Below, in pieces: positions 30,412 through 42,700 of a stretch of DNA of 64,000 bases. Within the stretch, counting starts at the first letter, position 1; every line of letters begins with the position of its first letter. The stretch spans positions 7,130,001-7,194,000 of the forward strand of contig OY992838.1 in NCBI GenBank assembly GCA_963921425.1, read 5' to 3'. The translations under genes and the position numbers were made by a program. The notes beneath the pieces were generated by a model. The model ran no database searches. It had not been told where the DNA came from and saw nothing but the letters and a program-made list of their open reading frames with translations. Source of the stretch: Dryas octopetala. Lineage: Eukaryota > Streptophyta > Magnoliopsida > Rosales > Rosaceae.

Positions 30412-31353
30412 TTAATAGGTCCTGATGAATTCAGTCATATTTCTCTGAAGCAAACGGGTTGCCTCAGATTTAGGTTCAAAAACATGAAAAACATGAGACT
30501 CCTTCTCAGCCTCCACCAGCTTCACTTCTTTAACTCCTTTTTTCTGCAGATACTCTGCATACATCACTCCCCTCTCTTTCAGAAAATCCAAGCCAGCAAC
30601 ATAAACTACCACGACAGGGAACTCATCTCTCCATTCGGCTGCAGACAGTTCTGTCTTCTCGAAGTTACACCCGAAATAATCACGATTCGAGCCTTCTGGT
30701 ATACTTAGTCTCCAAAACATGTCATTGCTTGCCAAATGGCCCAAATCTTCTGCTGCCGCTTCAGCCATCTCTTTCTCGGTTCTCTTTTCACTACCAAAAT
30801 AAGGATGGATCAATAACAATCCTCTTATTCTGACATGATTGATTGCACTGCGAATGGTTTTCACAGCAACATTGTGTGCTATGTTCCCCCCAGCACTGTC
30901 CCCGGAGAGAAACACCCGAGAGAGGTCAGCTTGCTCCAGCCATGGTTCAGAGTTTACTTGGTGGCTAAGCCATTCAAGTGAGTAATAACAGTCTTCATAA
31001 GCTATGGGGAGCCGGTTCTCTGGAGCCAAACGGTAGTCAACCGAAATAACAATGGATTGAGCTGCAACAGAGAAGTCTCCTAGGAAATGATGGTAGCCAA
31101 GCCATGTGGTTGAGCCAATGCAGAAGCCACCACCATGAAAATAAACCACTACCGGAAGCCGACTCAAGGATTTTGGAGTACTAGGAAGGAAGACCCTTCC
31201 GGTAATTGGTTTTGATGGGTCAATGATCACATCCTTGGACTTGAATCCGTTAGTTGATTCCAGTGAGGCAGGCGCTATTTCTGGTGCAAAGCGTTTTACA
31301 GTTCCATCAGAAAAAACTTGAAGAAAATCTGGTGCTTCTTCAACTATGGACAT
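30412..31353 (-). CDS. Carboxylesterase of the plant CXE / GID1-like alpha-beta hydrolase family
   Basis: Single-exon gene of 313 residues from the ATG at 31353. An in-frame ATG eight codons upstream (31377) exists, but MSIVEEAPDF aligns better with the family start. It has the oxyanion motif HGGGF (73-77), nucleophile elbow GDSAG (Ser153), Asp256 in GLDFL and His287 in ESHVFH, so the catalytic triad is complete. It is therefore likely an active esterase, and not a gibberellin receptor, because GID1 replaces the catalytic His. It resembles probable carboxylesterase 15/17-type proteins, but I cannot assign the number. No signal peptide is seen, so it is likely cytosolic. The physiological substrate is unknown. 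Confidence 0.92.
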   Translation of the reverse strand: MSIVEEAPDFLQVFSDGTVKRFAPEIAPASLESTNGFKSKDVIIDPSKPITGRVFLPSTPKSLSRLPVVVYFHGGGFCIGSTTWLGYHHFLGDFSVAAQSIVISVDYRLAPENRLPIAYEDCYYSLEWLSHQVNSEPWLEQADLSRVFLSGDSAGGNIAHNVAVKTIRSAINHVRIRGLLLIHPYFGSEKRTEKEMAEAAAEDLGHLASNDMFWRLSIPEGSNRDYFGCNFEKTELSAAEWRDEFPVVVVYVAGLDFLKERGVMYAEYLQKKGVKEVKLVEAEKESHVFHVFEPKSEATRLLQRNMTEFIRTY

Positions 31354-31818
31354 TTTTCCACGAAAAATATTTTTCACATGAATGTTTCACAGTTTGGGGA
31401 GGGGGGGTGGTATATATAGGTTTATTGGGTATTCTAAAAGCTATAGGTTTTACATAATGCACTAGCAAGTCTAGCATGAACTGTGAGTGAAGGATATTTT
31501 GCTTTTAAATTGGTGCTGGTGAAGGAATTGATGTTAGGTTCCTCATGTAAAGTGCATTAGACAATAAAAGAAGAGACATAGAAAAGGGGTTGGTAGAATG
31601 CAACGGAAACTCAAAACTTTAGAAATCAAAGAGTGCGTTATGTGTGTTTCTTTCAACTACTCCCATTGGTCAAATTTTTCAGAGGTGAAATGAGAATTTG
31701 AACCAAACTAATAAAAATCTGAAACTTTTACAGGAATAAGCAGTGATTTTTTCCCTTTTCTCTGTTCAGAGGGGGAAGATCAAAATTCGTATAGAGCTCC
31801 AAAGCTGCCTATTTTAGG

Positions 31819-32545
31819 AAAAGCACATTAATTATTTCCATACAAAAACAAAAAAATAAAATATAAGGCATCAATTGAAAAATATAACACAGATTTGGAA
31901 TCAATTATCTTTACTTGAGTCACAATCTTGTACCTCAGTTTGACATGCAAAACAAATAATTGGACATGGTGATTCACAATGACTATGGAAAGGAGGGATG
32001 TCCAAGGCTCCATCCCACTGTAATAAGCATACAATTGGTATCTACTACTGCTGTAACTTCAATAAAACAAGACAGGAAGAAAATCTCCATGCCAAATTTC
32101 TCCAAACATTTCTCCCCCATCAAAATTTGCTTCCCTCTCACACTAGCTCTCCTATTGTTATGCTTTATGGACATTTACAAAGTACTCTTCCATGGAACGC
32201 TTGTGGCTTTTGTTCCACATATGCCTTTCTATATTAGAAGAATTTCTGTCTGGGAAAAGCAAATCAATTATTTACATGGAAAAAAAAAAATTAAAAGAAA
32301 AGGCATCAATTGATAACTATAACACATCTGGAATCAATCATCTTTATTTGAGTCGCTATCTTGCACCACAGTTTGACATGCAAAAGTGATACTTGGTCAT
32401 GGACCTCATGGTGATTTACAATGACTAGGGAAGGGGTGTCCATGGTTCCATCCCACCGTTATGAGCATACAATTGTTATCTACTATTGGTGTAAAATCAA
32501 TAGCAAAAGAAAATCTCCATCCCAAATTTTTCAAAATATTTCATT
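31819..32545. repeat. Tandem duplication of the SPX gene 3' end (period about 435 bp)
   Basis: Segment about 31819-32110 repeats at about 32255-32545, with diverged but collinear words (aaggcatcaattga, cagtttgacatgcaaaa, ccatcccac, agcatacaattg, gaaaatctccat). The right-hand copy runs into the SPX stop codon at 32541. The left copy carries the counterpart of the last coding bases in broken form. So the terminal exon end and 3' UTR were duplicated locally. Confidence 0.7.
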
Positions 32546-35023
32546 TGGCCGCTTGTTCTAAAACAGGCATATTCTTCAAATCCTCCTCCACCACATTAGT
32601 TTGCAAAGGGGGCAGCGAAAAAGCACTAATGGTTGAGCTTCCACTCCGAACCTCCTTCAAGACCCGCAATGCCGATAAAGTTTGCTTCATGTATACACTC
32701 TCCATATGCTTTATTTCTGCAAGTTCTTTGGGAGCTTTAAGTAGCATTTCTCTATTTTCAGTCACAGCCTTAGAGTCACACTGTTCTTCCACTTTGGTTG
32801 CTTCAGATGGGCCTGATGGGTCATTCTTGGAGAAGACATGATCAAGCATCACCTCACACTCCTTCACAAGCTTGTTGAGTACATCAGTAGTGAAGAAAGG
32901 TTGTTGCATGACCCTTTGGACAAAGGGAAAGCGAATTAGAGCACCAGTTCGCTTGTCATGTTTCTTTAGAATCTTCAATAGTCCTATTGACCAAGTAGGA
33001 AGCAAAAACACCCAAAAGTAAGACATTTCGGGCTTTGAACAACTAGGAAAAATCAAAGAAAATTGACAAGTTCCTCTATCAATTTTAGCCATTCATTTGT
33101 GCAGAGGAAAAAGAAGACAAATAGCATATATGATATGGCCACAGAAGAGATCTGAAAGATGTAAACCAAAACCAATGATCTTAATAAATTAAAATTCAGG
33201 TCAACATGTTCGCTTTTCCGGCCTTCACATCTATATAGACATGCTGTATGTCATAATAGTAATTTGCAATTACAACAATAACAGATTCATAATTCACTGC
33301 CTCATGCACATTTGCACACAAAAAATGTCAATCTTTTCAAGACCAGGCATCTCTTTTACAAGTCTTGCACAACCACAAGATAAAGATAAGTACCTGTATA
33401 GTTAAGGGCACTGTAATTCTCTAATAAAACCATCTCTCCATGAAAATCCACTATTTCTCTCCCTACTTTCATCAACTGCTCATTTGAGTCCTTGGCATCT
33501 GCTACTCTATCTTGCAGCTCCTGCATTCCAAAATCAACCCAAAAGGTATGAAAAATTGAAAGATCAATTTGTACAACATGTCCATGTATCTTACTATACA
33601 TTATTCAACAATGGGCAGGTCCCAAAGCAATAGCTATGTTCCACCATAAAAAATTAAAGAGGTAGGGAGGAAACGACCAAGTATATTTGCAAGTATATTA
33701 AGAGACTTCAAAATGTCATCCATTGATTCATGTGTACCATTCAACAAGAAGTCATCAACATTTGGCAAAGAATCGAGTAGAGCTGTGATTATTACAATGT
33801 CGAAGAAAGCAGGGTTGGTGATGATTGTGGTGGTGCTTTAGACCAAACAAGGATTAGAGAATGTATACCAATCTCAAATGAAAATCGAAGAACGGTAATA
33901 AGAACATGCTTCCGAGGATAAGATACGTATTATAACAGATAGAGCACTTTAGAGGAAAAGGAGATTCAAACAAATAAAAACTAGAGGTCCATATTGAACA
34001 GCTTTTGGAGAAGCTATAAGTGTATAACATCTTTCTAGGAGCAGAAAACTCAATTTGAAAGAGAATAAGCTTTGCCTAAACATATTTTTTCCTTTATTTT
34101 GAAAGATAACACAATTAAAACACTCCAAGAGAGCATACTAGTTGGTTTCGATTTGCAAGACAAAGTATTCCTTTAATGGCTAATAAGCAAAAATCAAAAC
34201 TTTCCTACCAACAGTAAACCAGACCCTATCTAAAACACGAGGCACATCTTCCTTAATTACCCTGTTTTATACTAATTATTGCTATTCCTCAACGCCAGTT
34301 GCTTCTAAATGTTGTTTATCAATGCTTTGTGTAACAAGATAGATATATCAATGCTAGCCTACCAAAAACAAAAAAATTCCTAATTGTATAAGTTCAACAT
34401 ACTAAACTGGTCACAGAATGAAAGGTGGCTAAGTTTTCTCTATTCAATCAACAACAATAAACCAATATTTCTAGAATTTGTGCTAATTACCAGCATAACA
34501 TGGCCTAAAACAACGCAAAAACCAACCAAATTCAATATTACACATCAATACACATCTCTTAATCTCCTAAACCAAGCTTACTACACAAAACAAACAAAAA
34601 GTTCAAGAATTTCCAAGCAGCAATTCAATCTCTCAATTTCAGAACAATCATATTCTAAAATCCAAATTACATTTATCGATCATATTCTGAATTCGAAAAT
34701 TATACCTTCCATCTAATAACGTACACTTCCTCCTTCTCCTCAAAGAAGGCATTGAACTTTTCCATTTCGTTCTCCAACAACCTCACGAAATCGGCGACCT
34801 CCTTGGAAACGTCTCCGGCTTCGCTAGTCTCGTCGGCGAAATCTCCACCGTCGGTACGGGCCTCGTCGTCGGCCAATCTGGGCCGTTTGTTCGGCGGCTT
34901 GTCTCCGTCTTTGGGGTAGATCAGCTTCAGCTGCTTCTTCAAGTCCTTGTAGGACAAAAACTTGTCCCGCCATTCGGGCAAGGCCTCCTCGATCAGGATG
35001 CCGAGGCTCTTCGAGAACTTCAT
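32541..35023 (-). CDS. SPX-domain protein (phosphate-status sensor, SPX1/SPX2 type)
   Basis: Three exons on the minus strand: 34706-35023, 33394-33520 and 32541-32983; 295 residues. Stand-alone SPX proteins bind inositol pyrophosphates and then hold PHR transcription factors away from DNA when phosphate is ample. Visible: the N-terminal MKFSKSL helix, the basic cluster YKDLKKQLK (25-33) and the KILKKHDK signature (152-159), which line the inositol-pyrophosphate pocket. The motif PPNKRPRL looks like a nuclear signal. An acidic insert lies at 52-75 and the C-terminal tail is variable. No EXS, RING or MFS domain follows, so it belongs to the SPX-only class. The start is chosen at MKFSK; an in-frame ATG four codons upstream is less like the family. 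The promoter carries two P1BS sites. Confidence 0.93.
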
Positions 35024-35155
35024 GTTCCCGCGCACACCAGTACACCGAGAGGTAATGGAAGTTACCGGTGATTTTGTCGGGTTTCGTTACGGCGACGTTT
35101 GGTTTGTGATGAGAGAGAGAGAGAGAGAGATATTATAGGATAGGATGTGGAATTG

Positions 35156-35192
35156 GAATATTCGACTGTCAAGTGGGTTATGGGGAATATTC
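35156..35192. promoter_or_regulatory. Two P1BS (PHR1-binding) sites in the SPX promoter
   Basis: Two perfect copies of the palindrome gaatattc, matching GNATATNC, lie at 35156-35163 and 35185-35192. They are about 133 and 162 bp above the SPX start codon. PHR-family factors bind P1BS and induce SPX1-class genes under phosphate starvation. A GA microsatellite (about 35111-35130) lies between them and the ATG. Confidence 0.75.
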
Positions 35193-35930
35193 TCTTTGTT
35201 TGACTAAGAAAGCAAGCATTACAATGAATTAGTCTCATTCAGGTCGCACGTTCACACCTAATGCTAAGCGTTCGAAATATAAAATTTTGCAGTATCGAGT
35301 AATCGAGCAATCCGTGTTGGTTTGTCAACGTTTATATTATAATTTAGTTTTAAAAATCTAAAATCTCATAACTAACCCCTAACATAACGTTTTCATCAAA
35401 CTCATTCTATATCTTAGGAGGGGACAAGGTGAACCCATTAATATATCCTCAAAACTCAACAGAGGAAACAGCACCGAGCGCTTGTTTTAAAAATTCATTA
35501 TCAAGCGCTTAGACGTCCGCACCTGATCGGTATAATTAATATTATCTTTTACTTTTATATATATGGAAATTTTACAAATAAGATTGTCATTACTTTAACA
35601 AAAATAAGAACATTCTCTCTATACCTATAATTCAATGTTTAGAATTGTTTATTTTAGAACATTATTCAAAGATTACTTTTACAAAAAATAAGCCAAATTG
35701 AAAATTATTTAGCCAACTTATTATAGCCAATATCATTTCAATTTTATCATACAGACTGTATTTGTCTGCAGATTTTAAATGGCCAAACAATTACTGATTT
35801 TTTACAGAAATGGCTTTTAAGTAGGAAACTAAAAAATGATCGATTTCGCTCATTAAACTATATTGTCGGGTGTTACACATAAAAGTTGTTCTTACTTTTT
35901 TTAAAGTAAACACATCCTTACTTAAATGGG

Positions 35931-35969
<39 letters not shown>
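35193..35969. other. SPX upstream intergenic DNA
   Basis: No gene seen. It ends in an AT dinucleotide run (35935-35969) that forms the left target of the next transposon. Confidence 0.5.
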
Positions 35970-35971
<2 letters not shown>

Positions 35972-36552
35972 ACCTGGATCCTCTGCTTGGCAAATTATAC
36001 CAGGCTATGTGCCTGACTTTTGATCTCAGCCTTTCAATAATATTTTATGGCTGAGATTTTGCCACATTTGCAAATTACTTAGTTTCCATAAATTAATATT
36101 TAAAAATAAAAATTAAAAAAACCAAAAAATATCATCTCAGCCCAACCCACTGTTCCCCACTTCTCCGGCGACAATTTCCCAATCCCCACCTCCTCCCCTA
36201 TCTTTCTCCATTTCGGCATGGCAGTGGTGTAAGCGAAACCCCCAGCTGTACAGGCCTCCATCATCATCATCTATAATGTATCCTCGGGTGGGTCAATTGA
36301 GGCACACCGTCGTCCCTTCCTCTCACGCAACTCTTTCATCTTCTTCTTTCTCTTGTAATTTGTAAGCCTCATCTAATTTTCTTCAAAATTATGAAATTGT
36401 TTGCTTTGGGTTTGATATGTAGCCTCCACTTTTAACACAAGTTGGCCGGAGATATACCCTACAATAATTTCCTATTTTATTTTGAATTTGAGAGGAAACC
36501 CAAAATTGGAGCAAGCTTGGGCTAGAAAATCATCCACCAGCTAGGACTATGG

Positions 36553-36603
<51 letters not shown>

Positions 36604-36830
36604 GGGTAGGTGGCGAGGGTGATTGGAGTGAAGGAGGAGGCGTGGGTAGGGCCACTGAAGAGGACAATGGGTTTTCCTTTTTCCATTTTCTAATTTTTTT
36701 ATTATTATTTAAGGGAAAAAATAAAATTTTTTGAAGTGACAAAATCTTAGCCATGAAAGAAAATTAAGAGTTTGGATTGAAAGTCATGTACCATTCTGGT
36801 ACCAAAAAACTGGCAGAGGATCTAGGTCCT
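35970..36830. mobile_element. DNA transposon with about 100-bp imperfect inverted ends and captured leader-like interior
   Basis: The left end ggacctggatcctctgc and the right end gcagaggatctaggtcc are inverted. The similarity continues inward for about 100 bp (catgact...ttcaat..., catggctaagattttg against atggctgagattttg). Both ends sit in tatata runs. The interior (36130-36420) has GC-richer sequence with cttctccggcgacaattt and a tct/ctt-rich stretch like a plant 5' UTR. A GA microsatellite follows at 36549-36600. No transposase. Long ends suggest a Mutator-like origin, but the AT flanks hide the target duplication. Confidence 0.7.
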
Positions 36831-36983
36831 ATATATATAGCCATTCTCTTGGGCAAACATTTGCAAATTTTTTATTTTTTTTACAGATACCAGGCGCCGA
36901 GCGTTTGACACTAATTTATCGGTTTTATGTTAAATTTTAATTATGAGAGCCTAAAATCCGAAAAGTCTCGTTCTATACTCTAA

Positions 36984-37940
36984 TGGTGTGTTTGGATGGA
37001 GAAAAAAAACTTTAAATTTAAACAAAACTCAGCATTTAAGAAATTACATGCTCTAATTTCCTTGTTTGGGTCCATACATATAGAATTTTGTAAATTCTAT
37101 GTGGAAAAAAACTTGGGATTTGAAGGCTATAAATTCCAAGTTTAAATTCCACCTAAATTGGTGTCATTTTTAAAATTCCAATTTTTTTAAAAATAAAAAA
37201 AAAGTCGTGTCTACCCATTACCTTGCCAATTAATTACAATACCACCACCACTACCACCACCACCATCGTCACCACCACTGCCACCACCACCGCCACCTCC
37301 GCCGCTACCATCACCACCACAACCACCGACACCACCTTCGCCGCCCCCACTACCTCTGCCACTACTACGACCGCCACCGCCGCCACCGTCACCACCACCA
37401 CCACCGACACCGCCACCACCACTACCACTGCCGGCTGCCACCACCACCAACACCACCTCCGCCGCTACCACCACAGCCGCCACTATTGCCACCACCGTCA
37501 CCACCACTGACACCGCCACCGCCACCGCCACCACCACCACCACCACCACCGACACTGACACCGCCGCCGCCGCCTCCATCACCAATGCCATCACCACCAC
37601 CATCGCTGTTGCTGTCGCCACCACCATCACCATCACCGCCAATGTCGCCGTTGCCACCACCTCTAATACCCCAATTTTTGCCACCACCATTTCTCCCACC
37701 GCCCGTGGGCCATCACCCCTACTACCATCGTCAACTTACCATAAACATCATTTTTATTGTTGCCACTATCACCATCACTCTTTTATAAAACTATTATAAA
37801 TTTCGTATTTAAATTCCATTATGATTACATTTATCCAAACAAGAGAATTTACAAATTCTAAAATTTTAAATCACGTCATTTTTAATTTCGTCATTTGTGA
37901 ATTTTTTAGTAGTTTCAAATTACTTCATCCAAACGCACCA
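36984..37940. mobile_element. PIF/Harbinger-like element with a CCACCA-rich core
   Basis: The ends tggtgtgtttggatgg and tcatccaaacgcacca are inverted and flanked by a 3-bp taa at 36981-36983 and 37941-37943, the PIF/Harbinger target pattern. The centre (37235-37770) is a degenerate array of cca/cac trinucleotides that keeps several frames open (Thr/Pro on plus, Val/Gly/Ala on minus). These are low-complexity frames, not genes. Confidence 0.65.
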
Positions 37941-38339
37941 TAAAAGATTATGAAGTGAATTTGTATCCCATATCTTAAAAAAAAAAAAAAAAAAAAAAGC
38001 AAAAGAAGCGGTAACAAGCGTTTTTTGCAGCGCTCAGCTATTATAAAAACACATTATCAAATATTCGATACACGGGATATCTGTATAAAAGGCGAACGCA
38101 TCTGCCTTAAAGAAAAAAAGAATAATTATATAATTTATTGTTGATTTCTTCGGTACTCCTATAGTTTAGCATTATTCCAACGGAGCCCCCACAAGGGCCA
38201 CAACTTTCATTTATTCCCTGACCAAAAAATCAAGCGGGAGGAAAAAGAAAAAAAGAAGATCTCTCTCTGTCTTTCTCTCTCATAGTCATGAACTTCTTCA
38301 GGAAGTTAACTGAAAAGACACAAGCTGACACGCACGCTT

Positions 38340-39700
38340 CTTTCATTCATTCATTCAAGTCTTCTTCAGTCGCAGACTCACTCTCTCTCACACAGACAGT
38401 GTCGCGCTCGGATTACAAATTTTAACTTGAAGCTCCAGAGGTCGATCGGTAGGGCTCTTCTTTCCCCTTCCCCAAATTTCAGCTAATCCGTGTTTGTTTC
38501 CCGAGAAAATGTGGGAAAAGAGTTTGTCTTGTTTCTGTTTATGGGTAATTGTAAAAAGAATGTTTGGTTGATAAGAAAATAAAATTTTGTTCCAATTGGT
38601 TTACATTTGTTGTTTCAGGTAAAATGATCTACATTTGCATTTCAAATTTTTATCTCGTCAAATTAACTGAGGACAGTTGTATTCAGTTTAATTTTAAAAG
38701 TATATGATCACTTTCTATTCAATTTGTCTCTTCCTGGGCAAAATGAAGCTTCTTGTTCTGATGATATGCTAAAAAAAAGTTTAGGAGAAGAATAGAAAGT
38801 GATACTCGTATATATTGTTAGTTTGAGATTAAATAAAGTTTAGATTGTTGTATTGGGGTTGACTGGATGATTTTTTTTAAATATTTTTGATGGGTTTTTG
38901 GTTTTTTTCTTCTGGCAACATATTATATTTTTGAATTCTTTGCCATTTGATTAATTCTTTAGGCTGTGCTATGTGGGGATGTATTGAAGTATAGGATATC
39001 TGTGATAGGGTTGCAGAGAGTCCAATAGAGTCTGATGTGGGTGTAAGGCACTCTTGGGTGTTTTAGTTGTGGAGACCACTGTTCTGGTTTTGTCTACACC
39101 CTTTAATGCTTCAACTTTCATTGAATTTATTGTCATCTTTGTCTTTGGGTGGAGAACAAAAGCCAAACCACATTCTTGTTTTGCATTTTGTTTTGGTATA
39201 CTTCTATTCAGTTTGATTTTTTATAGATTGGAACCTAAATCCTTGGGTCTGTTCACAACATTCTTTTCCAGCATGTCTAATGAGCCTATTGATTTTAATC
39301 TTGTATTCCTCCTTTTCACAACAAATGAAGTTATTTCAAACTTCTTAATCTTGATAGAGAAGTACACACACAGAGATGCATATTTCCAGTAAGAAAGGAA
39401 TTTTTTGAACGTGTCTGGTACAATTAGTTTTGTTATATCTCTTCAGCTTTTGTCAAACAGACAACACAGACATTAGGTTGAATTTTTCCATCCTCACTGT
39501 TCACAGTTACCAAGAGAAGGGTTATTTTTTAGTTTATACTGGAATATATAACTTTTTGGTAGAATTGTCTTGTGAATGTTAGCCTATATTACCACATTTG
39601 CTGAGACACGTGTTTGTTTCTTTGAATCAGGTTGACTGAAGAGGTTCTTCTTCTTTTTTGTTCATAAGCTTTGAACTGGCAGTTTCTTTTAATAGAGGAA
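38340..39700 (+). other. 5' leader of RDR6 with a leader intron
   Basis: A CT-rich leader exon ends at about 38448 (gatcg|gtaggg) and a long intron runs to an acceptor at 39630 (gaatcag|gttgac). The remaining leader is 39631-39700. The exact transcription start is not visible. Confidence 0.5.
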
Positions 39701-42700
39701 ATGGAATTAGGAAGCAAAAAGGACACAGTGGTAACTCAAGTCAGTTTTGGGGGATTCGACCGTCATGTTAAGGCAAAAGATTTTGTAAAATACTTGGAAG
39801 ATGAAATTGGGCTTGTATATAGGTGTAGGTTAAAAACTTCTTGGACACCTCCAGATTCTTTTCCGAATTTTGATCTCTTTGGTACTGCAGATATTGAAAC
39901 AACAGATGATTATAAGAAGGTGGAGCCCCATGCATTTGTGCATTTTGCCTTGCCTGAGTCAGTGACTTCTACCATGGATGCTGAGGGGCGTTGTGAACTT
40001 TTTTTCAACAACCAACCATTGAAGGTAAGTTTGGGCCCTGAGAATCCATACTCCTTGAACAGGAGGAGGAATACTAAAACTCCTTTCAAGCTATCTGATG
40101 TGCGTGTTGAGATTGGAACTTTAGTTCGGCAAGATGAATTCTTTATTGCTTGGAGAGGACCTCCTTATGGGGTTGATTTTATTGTGGATCCTTTTGATAG
40201 GACATGCAAATTTTGTTTTACAAGAGATACTGCCTTTTCATTTAAAGGGAGGAAGAAGCATGCAGTGATAAAATGTGATTTTAAGGTGGAGTTCTTGGTA
40301 AGAGACATCACTGATATCAAACATTACTCAGATACCTCATATCTTGTAATTCTGCTGCGGTTGGCTTCATCACCCTGGGTTTCGTATCGAACTGCCGATG
40401 ATGATATTGAACAATCAGTTCCATTTGATTTGTTGGATGATGATGATCCTTGGATTAGAACCACGGATTTTACTCCTAGTGGGGCCATAGGGCGTTGTAA
40501 TTCGTACAGAGTTTCAATCCCACCCCGCCATGGTGCAAAGTTGAAGAAGGCCATGAATTATCTTAGAGAACAAAGGGTGCAGGAGGTTTGCATCAAATGG
40601 GCACCTAGGATTCAGGATGAACCCGATTTTGGGACACCCATTTCAGATTCTTTCTTCTGCTTTCATTACAAGGTAGATATTTCCTTTGATATAATGTTCT
40701 TGGTTAATGCAGTAATGCACAAGGGCATTTTTAACCAGTACCAGTTGTCAGACAGTTTCTTTGATTTACTGAGAAACCAACCAAAGGAGGTCAATGTGGC
40801 GGCATTGAAGCACTTGTGTTCAGGCAGACAACCAGTTTTTGATGCCTGCAAGAGGCTGAAAGTTGTCCAAGAATGGTTGCTGAAGAATCCCAAGCTTTTC
40901 AAGAATCCTAAACAATTGGATGATATTTCTGAAGTTAGGAGGCTGGCTATTACCCCAACTAAAGCCTATTGTCTTCCAGCAGAGGTTGAACTATCCAATA
41001 GGGTTCTTAGAAAATATAAAGAAGTTTCTGATCGGTTTTTAAGGGTTACATTTATGGATGAAGGCATGCAGACAATTAATTCCCATGTTCTTAACTATTA
41101 TGTCGCTCCTATTGTGAAGGAAATCACGTCATACTCCTTTTCTCAAAAAACAGCAGTAAATAAACGGGTTAGGACCATTCTGACTGATGGATTTTACTTA
41201 TGTGGTCGGAAGTACTCTTTCTTGGCCTTCTCATCAAATCAATTGAAGGACCGTTCTGCCTGGTTTTTTGCTGAAAACAAGTGCATTAGTGTCCTCCAGA
41301 TCAAAACTTGGATGGGGAAGTTCAACAACAAAAACATTGCAAAATGTACTGCTAGGATGGGTCAGTGCTTTTCGTCTACATATGCAACAATAGAAGTTCC
41401 ATCAAGCAAGGTTAATCCTACCCTTCCAGATGTTAAGAGGAATGGGTATGTTTTCTCAGATGGGATTGGTACGATCACTCCTGAGCTTGCACTGGAAGTT
41501 GCACAGAAATTGAAATTGGACAGAGATCCACCTTGTGCATATCAAATTAGATATGCTGGCTGTAAAGGGGTTATCGCTTGTTGGCCATCCAAAGGCGATG
41601 GGTTCCAGCTTTCTTTAAGGCCTAGCATGAACAAGTTTCAGTCAGACCATATTACATTGGAAATCTGTTCTTGGACTAGGTTGCAGCCAGGTTTCCTAAA
41701 CAGGCAGATTATAACATTGCTTTCAACACTGAATGTTCCAGATGAAATATTCTGGAGAATGCAGGAGACAATGGTTTCCAAATTAATGCGGATGCTTGTG
41801 GAAACGGATGTGGCATTTGATGTTCTTACTGCATCCTGCGCTGAGCAAGGAAATGCGGCAGCTGTAATGTTGAGTGCAGGTTTCAAGCCCCAGACAGAAC
41901 CTCATCTGCGAGGCATGTTAACCTGTATACAAGCCGCACAGCTTTGGGGCCTTCGGGAAAAGGCTAGGATTTTTGTTCCTTCTGGGAGATGGCTTATGGG
42001 CTGTCTAGATGAGCTAGGGGTACTTGAGCAAGGCCAGTGCTTTATCCAAGTGTCTGCCCCATCACTAGAAAACTGTTTTGCAAAGCATGGCTCCAGGTTT
42101 GCTCAGATAGAGAAAAATCTTCAAGTAATTAAAGGATACGTTGTGATAGCAAAGAATCCTTGCCTTCATCCAGGAGATATAAGGATTCTTGAAGCAGTTG
42201 ATGCCCCTGGTTTACACCACTTATATGATTGCCTTGTTTTCCCTCAGAAGGGTGATAGGCCCCACACAGATGAAGCTTCTGGAAGTGACCTAGATGGGGA
42301 CCTCTACTTTGTCACATGGGATGAAAATCTTATTCCCCCGAGTAAGAAGAGCTCGGAACCTATGCAGTATGCTGCTGCGGAACCCAAAGTTCAAGGGCGT
42401 CCTGTCACTCAACAGGTACTTACCTGCCATTTCTAATGGTTATCTATGAGATTCTTTAAATAATTGAATTTTCAAACATGTAGAATTTTCTCCTCACTCC
42501 ATGTTTGCTTTTCTGTAATGGATATATTTTTCTTTCTTCCTTGGAAAAGCAACCTTCTTATTATCTTGTATGCTTCTAAAATTAGGATAACACTGCAATT
42601 TCATTATATTGGATTAAATCATGTCAGACTCCTATTTTATGAGTAATTTTTCTTGTAGAATTGATAATGTTAGTACACTGTACATTAAGGCCAGAAATCA

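Noticed and set aside
30370-30708. Plus-strand frame of 112 codons
   Set aside because: Antisense shadow of the carboxylesterase gene.
37211-37788. Long open frames on both strands (Gly/Val/Ala-rich; Thr- and Pro-rich)
   Set aside because: They arise from a CCACCA-type repeat inside a transposon; all frames are open by composition and none has a domain.
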